DNA from: a virus
Length of the DNA stretch: 64,000 bases
IMG/VR virus record: IMGVR_UViG_3300027365_000009
Location: 1 to 64,000 of that record
Reading direction: 5' to 3' (one strand)
Positions 59,272 through 64,000 of this stretch are shown piece by piece. The first letter of the stretch is position 1, and each line of letters starts with the position of its first letter. The position numbers and the translations under genes are program-made. The notes under the pieces are model-generated. The model worked only from the letters and a program-made list of their open reading frames with translations. It did no database searches and was not told the origin of the DNA.

Positions 59272-59694
59272 TTATGCGGCCTGAATAGTGCCGTGATCCA
59301 TCACCCACTCGCCGGTACCGACGTCTTGGGTAAAGCCCATGGATTCCATGAACTGACGCATGGCCAGCGGGGTCATGAAGTGGGCAGCACTGTCGGCAGC
59401 TTCCGCTTCGACCTGGGTCGCGGTGGGGTAGTTGTCGACACTACCCAGACCCACATCGGTGGCGCCCAGGACCACCACACCAGTCTGGCCGTTAACGGAA
59501 TCCACCGCACCACCGCCGCCAGAACCGACATCGGTCATGTTGGGGACGACGTGACCACCGGCAGTCAGTCCATCATGCAAACGCACACGCCAGTTGGTGG
59601 TATCGATGGTAATCTCACCGGCAGGACCGGTGTAGTTGTTGTTGGAGGCTTCAGAGCCCCGCAGGAATTTGACACGAAAAGCAGGACCGGCCAT
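59272..59694 (-). CDS. Small tail fibre protein with Mtd-like N-terminal domain
   Basis: The 140-residue protein starts with RVKFLRGSEASNNNYTGPAG and continues RLHDGLTAGGHVVPN, the same small domain found at the N-terminus of the adhesins at 84 and 11722. A Gly-rich linker (GSGGGGAVDSVNGQTG) and a fibre-like segment follow. It may attach to the virion through the shared domain and be a short side fibre. First described here as a link between the fibre cluster and the DGR adhesins. Confidence 0.75.
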   Translation of the reverse strand: MAGPAFRVKFLRGSEASNNNYTGPAGEITIDTTNWRVRLHDGLTAGGHVVPNMTDVGSGGGGAVDSVNGQTGVVVLGATDVGLGSVDNYPTATQVEAEAADSAAHFMTPLAMRQFMESMGFTQDVGTGEWVMDHGTIQAA

Positions 59695-59725
59695 AACCGT
59701 TCTCCTTACGTTGGTATTGATTAGA

Positions 59726-59747
59726 CCGGTGGGGTTTCCCCCACCGG
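59726..59747 (-). terminator. Hairpin after fibre gene 59766
   Basis: The stem CCGGTGGGG / CCCCACCGG downstream of the leftward fibre gene ending at 59766. No long T-tract. Confidence 0.65.
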
Positions 59748-59765
59748 CTTATGCCCCGTTACCCG

Positions 59766-60779
59766 TTAGGCGATCGGAGCAACGTACAGGTACTGAACCT
59801 GGACCGTGTTGCCATCCCACTGACCGGAGGTATCCAGGTCAATGGTGAACTCGTTGCTGTTGACGGTGGCCACCAGCGGGGCATCATACGCGGCACCAGT
59901 CGCGCCATCGATGTAGCGTACGGTGGCGAAGTTCAGGATGCCGTCGATGCCGCCCTTCGGTGCGTGAGTCAGCACGATGGTGTCAGTCGCGGTGGTGCTC
60001 TGGTTGACCACCACGGACTCCAACATGACCTCCGGACCGCCGGTACGGGCTTCCTCGTCAGCGTATGCCTTGACGGCTGCAGAGGAGGGTGCCTGATCGG
60101 CCGGAGCGGAGACTTCCAGGTCCTGAATCAGCTCAGCCTTGAGGACGGCGTCATCTAGGTTGATAGCAGCGGTAACCGCCAGAAAGTCCACCTTGGCCTT
60201 GGCGGCGTCGGTGTAGGCGTTGGTATCCGGGTTGGACTCGTAGGTGGTCTTGATGCTGGCCGCGTTGATGGAGTTTTCCAGCGCGTCCTGATCAGAGAGC
60301 TTGATCCACGAGGTGGCCACGCCGTTGACATCGACAGCGCCCGGCTTGTACATGGCCCACTTGGTGTCGCCGTCATCGACGACGAACACGCGGTCAGCGG
60401 TGTCCAGGTTGGTGAGCGCATCACGCTCGGCGATAGTGGCGACGTTGTAGTTGGTGCCCAGCGACAGCTCGGCGGCGGTGATCGCGTCGTCCACTTCAGT
60501 GGTGGAGTACACGTTCAGGTTCGTACGGGCGGTCGGAACGTCCGCGACGTCGCTCAGGTTGTTGGCAATCTTGAGGGATTCACTGCTACCGGTAGAGGCG
60601 GCAGTGTTCACTTCGTTGATTGCCTGAACCAGGGAGGTCTTGTTGGTGGTGTTGAGCAGGCTCAGGTCACCGTCGGCGGTCTGACGGGCGGTGGTCTCAT
60701 CGGTGATGGCCTGATTGATCTGGTTCAGGTCATCGGTAAGGCCGATGATAATACTCTTATGGCGCTTCAAAATTGCCAT
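59766..60779 (-). CDS. Tail fibre protein
   Basis: A 337-residue fibre-like protein with repeated structural segments (LKIANNLSDVADVPTARTNL, then YESNPDTNAYTDAAKAKV). Similar segments occur at the same positions in the neighbouring gene at 60833 (YESNADTNAYTDAAKAKV), so the two are tandem duplicates. The C-terminal ~120 residues are beta-rich. AGGAAAG precedes the ATG. Probably a homotrimeric fibre. Confidence 0.8.
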   Translation of the reverse strand: MAILKRHKSIIIGLTDDLNQINQAITDETTARQTADGDLSLLNTTNKTSLVQAINEVNTAASTGSSESLKIANNLSDVADVPTARTNLNVYSTTEVDDAITAAELSLGTNYNVATIAERDALTNLDTADRVFVVDDGDTKWAMYKPGAVDVNGVATSWIKLSDQDALENSINAASIKTTYESNPDTNAYTDAAKAKVDFLAVTAAINLDDAVLKAELIQDLEVSAPADQAPSSAAVKAYADEEARTGGPEVMLESVVVNQSTTATDTIVLTHAPKGGIDGILNFATVRYIDGATGAAYDAPLVATVNSNEFTIDLDTSGQWDGNTVQVQYLYVAPIA

Positions 60780-60832
60780 GGGACTTTCCTCTTTTAGCGT
60801 GTGATAAAACGACTTGACTTAAGATTTAACCG

Positions 60833-61882
60833 TTAGTCAAGGGTGCCTTGATCGGCGTAGCCTTGTTCATCGACGACCGGACCGGACGGTGGGACATGAG
60901 CGTACTGAATGGTAACATCGAAACCATCCCACTCACCGGAGGTCTCCAGCACGAGGGTGAAAACGTTCGGGGTCGCTGTGGACTGCAGCGGAGCGTCATA
61001 TGACACGCCATTGATATCGGTATAACGTACCGTACCGAAGTTCATGATACCTGCCACACCGCCCTTGGGGGCGTAGGTGAGGGTGATGGTATCACTGACG
61101 GTAACAGTCAGGGTTTCTTTGAGGGTAGTGGTTCCCCCAAGACGCACCGACTCACGAATGTACGGCGTCACCGCATCAGCAGACGGTACCTGGGTGGCGT
61201 CTGCTCCGATGGACAGGAGGTCCTGGCCAAGTTCAGCTTTCAGTGCCACATCATCCAGGTCAATCGCCTGGGTCACGCTGAGCAGGTCCACCTTCGCTTT
61301 GGCGGCGTCGGTGTAAGCGTTGGTGTCGGCGTTGGACTCATACTCGGTCTTGAGGGCGGACGCACTGATGGTCGCCTCCAGACTATACTGAGTCATTAAC
61401 GGCGCCCAACCGGTAACCGCGCCAGTGCCTGCATCAAACGTGGTCGGCTTGTAGGTGGCCCAGGTGCCGTCACCGCTGTCTGCCACGAACACCCGATCAT
61501 TGGTGTTCAGGTCCATCAGCGCATCACGCTCAGCAATAGTGGCCACGACGACATTGGTGCCGAGATCCAGTTTTGCTGCCTCAATCGCATTGTTGATTTC
61601 ATCGATTGAGTAGATGGACAGGTTGGTACGGGCGGTAGCGACATCCTGAAGATCGGCCAGGTTCTGGTCAATTTTCAAAGACGCGTCACTACCACTTTCC
61701 GCGCCAGCCAGCAGTGAGTTAATGGCTGATACCAGGTCGGTGGTATTGGTGGTTTCCAGAAGCTGAAGGTCGCCATCGGCAGCCGCACGATCCAGGGCTG
61801 CTTGGTTGATGGCATCGATCAGTGTCTGGAGGTCATCTGACAAGCCGTAAATAATACTCTTGTCTCTCTTCAAGATCCCCAT
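60833..61882 (-). CDS. Tail fibre protein, tandem paralog
   Basis: A 349-residue paralog of the gene at 59766: near-identical start (MGILKRDKSIIYGLSDDL versus MAILKRHKSIIIGLTDDL), the same repeated segments and the same C-terminal fold with divergence in its tip. GGAGGC precedes the ATG. The two copies may form hetero-oligomers or recognise different receptors. Confidence 0.8.
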   Translation of the reverse strand: MGILKRDKSIIYGLSDDLQTLIDAINQAALDRAAADGDLQLLETTNTTDLVSAINSLLAGAESGSDASLKIDQNLADLQDVATARTNLSIYSIDEINNAIEAAKLDLGTNVVVATIAERDALMDLNTNDRVFVADSGDGTWATYKPTTFDAGTGAVTGWAPLMTQYSLEATISASALKTEYESNADTNAYTDAAKAKVDLLSVTQAIDLDDVALKAELGQDLLSIGADATQVPSADAVTPYIRESVRLGGTTTLKETLTVTVSDTITLTYAPKGGVAGIMNFGTVRYTDINGVSYDAPLQSTATPNVFTLVLETSGEWDGFDVTIQYAHVPPSGPVVDEQGYADQGTLD

Positions 61883-61972
61883 AGGGAAGCCTCCTAAGTG
61901 AATGAAACTGGAATTCTCCCCCGTTCCATAGAAAAGAATTCCATAACATAAGGGAGTGATTACGTGCGGGTT

Positions 61973-62683
61973 TTAAATATTCAAATAGCCGAGAAAGGAC
62001 ACGGTGATACTGACGATTGGACTATGAAGCCACGCTACGTCATCTGGGTCTAGAATCAGCTGTGCTGACCCAGACGAGTTGTAGCCCCAATCCACCCCTA
62101 CCATCTCTGCAACACTCCCATCGGCGAGGTTGGCAATCGCCATTTTCCACACCAGATCCCCAAGAGGTATCTGCGGGAGAACGTAATATCCATCGCCATC
62201 GGGTAAGATATTCTCTGCGGTGACAATACCCACAGAGGTCTTCTTGAGTTCTTGATCGGTGACCCAGCTGTTGTAGTTCTGTAAATAGAACCCAAACCGA
62301 TCAGAGACCTTTTGTGTTTCTGCAGAAGATAGAGGTAAAAGTCCAACACTTGGAAACGGTCGGGTGATAATCCCCGGATAACCGATGACATACCCCAGAT
62401 TGGGGTTAGGGTACTGGTTATCGTTGTCGTCATCGTACTCTGCAATGACTTCGACATTACCGTCCCAAGTGGTGTTCACTACGTGGGTGATGGTGTAGCG
62501 CGTTAAGGTTCCTGTCTCGACGGCCCCGGTATCCAGGACTAAAACGTCTGTCTCCGTCACATCCCGCGCGCGGAACTTCCCTTCATTGTCGACTAACTTG
62601 AAGGTCAATTTCCACGACTGGGATTCTGTGCCTGGTTCGGCAGACGATAGGTCAATCCTGGACTGAAAATGTAGCCGTGACAT
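61973..62683 (-). CDS. Tail-associated protein
   Basis: A 236-residue beta-rich protein (KLTFKLVDNEGKFRARDVTE, GVDWGYNSSGSAQLILDPDD). No family is recognised. It lies between two fibre genes in the same leftward group, so a fibre, cap or adhesin role is likely by position only. Confidence 0.7.
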   Translation of the reverse strand: MSRLHFQSRIDLSSAEPGTESQSWKLTFKLVDNEGKFRARDVTETDVLVLDTGAVETGTLTRYTITHVVNTTWDGNVEVIAEYDDDNDNQYPNPNLGYVIGYPGIITRPFPSVGLLPLSSAETQKVSDRFGFYLQNYNSWVTDQELKKTSVGIVTAENILPDGDGYYVLPQIPLGDLVWKMAIANLADGSVAEMVGVDWGYNSSGSAQLILDPDDVAWLHSPIVSITVSFLGYLNI

Positions 62684-62768
62684 GGTGTCGTCCTTAAACG
62701 ATGAAAAGACTCATGATGAGAACTTAAAAAGGGATCTACACCATGAGTCTAAACAGTGAAGTTAAGTG

Positions 62769-64000
62769 TTACACGACCACCACACGAAAGCGGGTGCCTT
62801 CCCCATCAATCAAACCAACCTTTTCAATCCGCACACGCCCATCTGGTTCCAATGTGTAGTTCTGAAGCGTAGTGGGCTGCTGTACAGACGGTACCGCATG
62901 GTTGTATTCCACAAAGAAAGGAATATTCATGGTCAGTACGTTCGTATTTCCAAACGGTTCCTTATAGAAAATGTTGAAATACGATGTGGTGTTAAAGCCA
63001 TCATGGTAGATCACCGAGATGTTCTTCAACATGCAGGTGGACGGGACATTGTCAATCTCTAACGTATTCCCGCCACTTTGGGTAATGGTGATCTGGGACG
63101 AGTCAGTTTCTGACCCAAAGATCACCAGGTTAACAAAACATTCAACGCCGTTATGGGTGAATGTGTACTCACGGGCATGAGGAACCCCACTGCCGGCAGT
63201 GCCGCCTGAAGTACCCCCTCCAGGAATATCGACAGTTACCTCACCTGCGCTTTGAGTGGTGGTGACACCCGCTCCGGTGAAATTAAGGTGTGTAGCCGCG
63301 GCGGTGAGCTCAGTTCCTTCATCACTAACCGCAACGGATTGACCAGGTTCGCCTTGCGGGCCCATGGGGCCTTCGGGACCCTGAGGGCCTTCGGGGCCGA
63401 TGGGACCAACCTCCCCCTGAGGACCTTGGGGACCCACAAGTGAAGTCAACCACTCCGTCTCCGTCCCCACGAAGCCGTTTGTTACCGCCACATCATAAGC
63501 ACTGTCGCCCTCTAATGAGACGAGCCATTCGCTTTCGGTACCCACATACCCGTTATTGACGGCGATTTCATAGGCAGATTCAGCACTGGTGACGCCTGCA
63601 TCCAACCAATTCATTCCATCGAAATAGTAGAGCTCGTCGGTACCTACCAGATAGACGGTTCCCTGTGTTGCGTCGGTTGGGAGCTCTCCGAACGTTGCTA
63701 CTTGACCGTCAATCTGTAACCCGTGGCCAGCGGGACCTTGTGGGCCCTCGGGACCCTGAGGGCCTTCAGGACCGGTAGGGCCTTGCGGGCCCATAGGACC
63801 TTCGTCCCCAGCAGGTCCGACAGGACCCTGTTCACCCTGGATGCCCTGCGGACCTACCAATGAGGATAACCATTCGGTTTGGGTGCCCATGAACCCATCA
63901 TTTAAGGCAACCTGATAGGCACTGTCGCCTTTCTCCCCCTTCAGGGTATCGAGCCACTCGGCTTCTGTCCCAGTAAAGCCCTGGGCAACCGCACTGTCGT
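62769..64000 (-). CDS. Collagen-like tail fibre, partial
   Basis: The 3' part of a longer gene that continues beyond the window; an internal Met at 63890 is not the start, as the frame is open through 64000. The upstream part repeats a ~21-residue unit ([36 protein letters not shown], and so on, followed by LxSLxG). Two collagen-like Gly-X-Y blocks ([20 protein letters not shown] and [20 protein letters not shown]) are followed by a C-terminal beta-rich domain. Gly-X-Y repeats give phage fibres a rigid triple-helical shaft. Confidence 0.8.
   Translation of the reverse strand, partial: DSAVAQGFTGTEAEWLDTLKGEKGDSAYQVALNDGFMGTQTEWLSSLVGPQGIQGEQGPVGPAGDEGPMGPQGPTGPEGPQGPEGPQGPAGHGLQIDGQVATFGELPTDATQGTVYLVGTDELYYFDGMNWLDAGVTSAESAYEIAVNNGYVGTESEWLVSLEGDSAYDVAVTNGFVGTETEWLTSLVGPQGPQGEVGPIGPEGPQGPEGPMGPQGEPGQSVAVSDEGTELTAAATHLNFTGAGVTTTQSAGEVTVDIPGGGTSGGTAGSGVPHAREYTFTHNGVECFVNLVIFGSETDSSQITITQSGGNTLEIDNVPSTCMLKNISVIYHDGFNTTSYFNIFYKEPFGNTNVLTMNIPFFVEYNHAVPSVQQPTTLQNYTLEPDGRVRIEKVGLIDGEGTRFRVVVV

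Noticed and set aside
1-64000. CRISPR array or integrase/attachment site
   Set aside because: No regularly spaced short repeats and no integrase-like gene were seen, consistent with a lytic phage.

Overview
The window looks like part of a jumbo (giant) tailed-phage genome related to the phiKZ group. The evidence is a C-terminal fragment of a multisubunit-type RNA polymerase beta' subunit, a family B DNA polymerase that ends after motif A, a DnaB-like helicase, and a 756-residue major capsid protein with a SLE-type propeptide. There are also several long virion proteins that carry similar SLE sites, and no bacterial housekeeping genes. The host cannot be read from the sequence; base composition and strong Shine-Dalgarno sites suit a proteobacterium. 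Genes are densely packed, often overlapping, and flip strand repeatedly, with strong hairpin terminators at convergent junctions.

Layout. 1-3.6 kb is a complete diversity-generating retroelement (DGR): adhesin paralog, target adhesin with variable repeat (VR), Avd-like accessory protein, template repeat (TR) and reverse transcriptase. TR and VR are 88 bp each and differ at 11 positions, every one an adenine in TR. 3.6-6.2 kb is a leftward block of unknown genes. 6.3-11.3 kb holds the RNA polymerase beta' fragment, a triple-repeat GIY-YIG homing endonuclease and a repeat protein. 11.3-12.5 kb holds a small protein and a third adhesin paralog. 12.7-15.7 kb (leftward) carries small proteins and the N-terminal half of a family B DNA polymerase, interrupted exactly in catalytic motif A by a 450-nt group I intron. 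15.9-35.2 kb is mainly virion proteins, including a metallopeptidase-like protein and paralogous inner-head-type proteins. 35.3-42.9 kb is an accessory region of small membrane proteins, a proteasome/HslV-like Ntn-hydrolase, a DarG-like macro domain protein and the DnaB-like helicase. 42.9-46.1 kb has the major capsid protein and a holin-like protein. 46.1-47.3 kb is an RNA locus: a tRNA-Leu(UAA) split by a 217-nt group I intron, then about 0.77 kb of highly structured noncoding RNA of the GOLLD/ROOL size class. 47.4-58.5 kb has more structural or polymerase-like genes, including a portal-like protein. 58.6-64 kb (leftward) has a secreted nuclease-like protein and a tail-fibre cluster, with a collagen-like fibre gene running off the right edge.

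How it fits together. The DGR would diversify the C-terminal ligand-binding face of one adhesin while two related adhesins act as non-matching paralogs. The fibre cluster at the right end shares the same Mtd-like N-terminal domain. The tRNA intron, polymerase intron and GIY-YIG gene show heavy colonisation by self-splicing and homing elements. The macro domain protein is a plausible counter-defence factor. Most structural assignments beyond the capsid protein are inferred from context and are marked as such.
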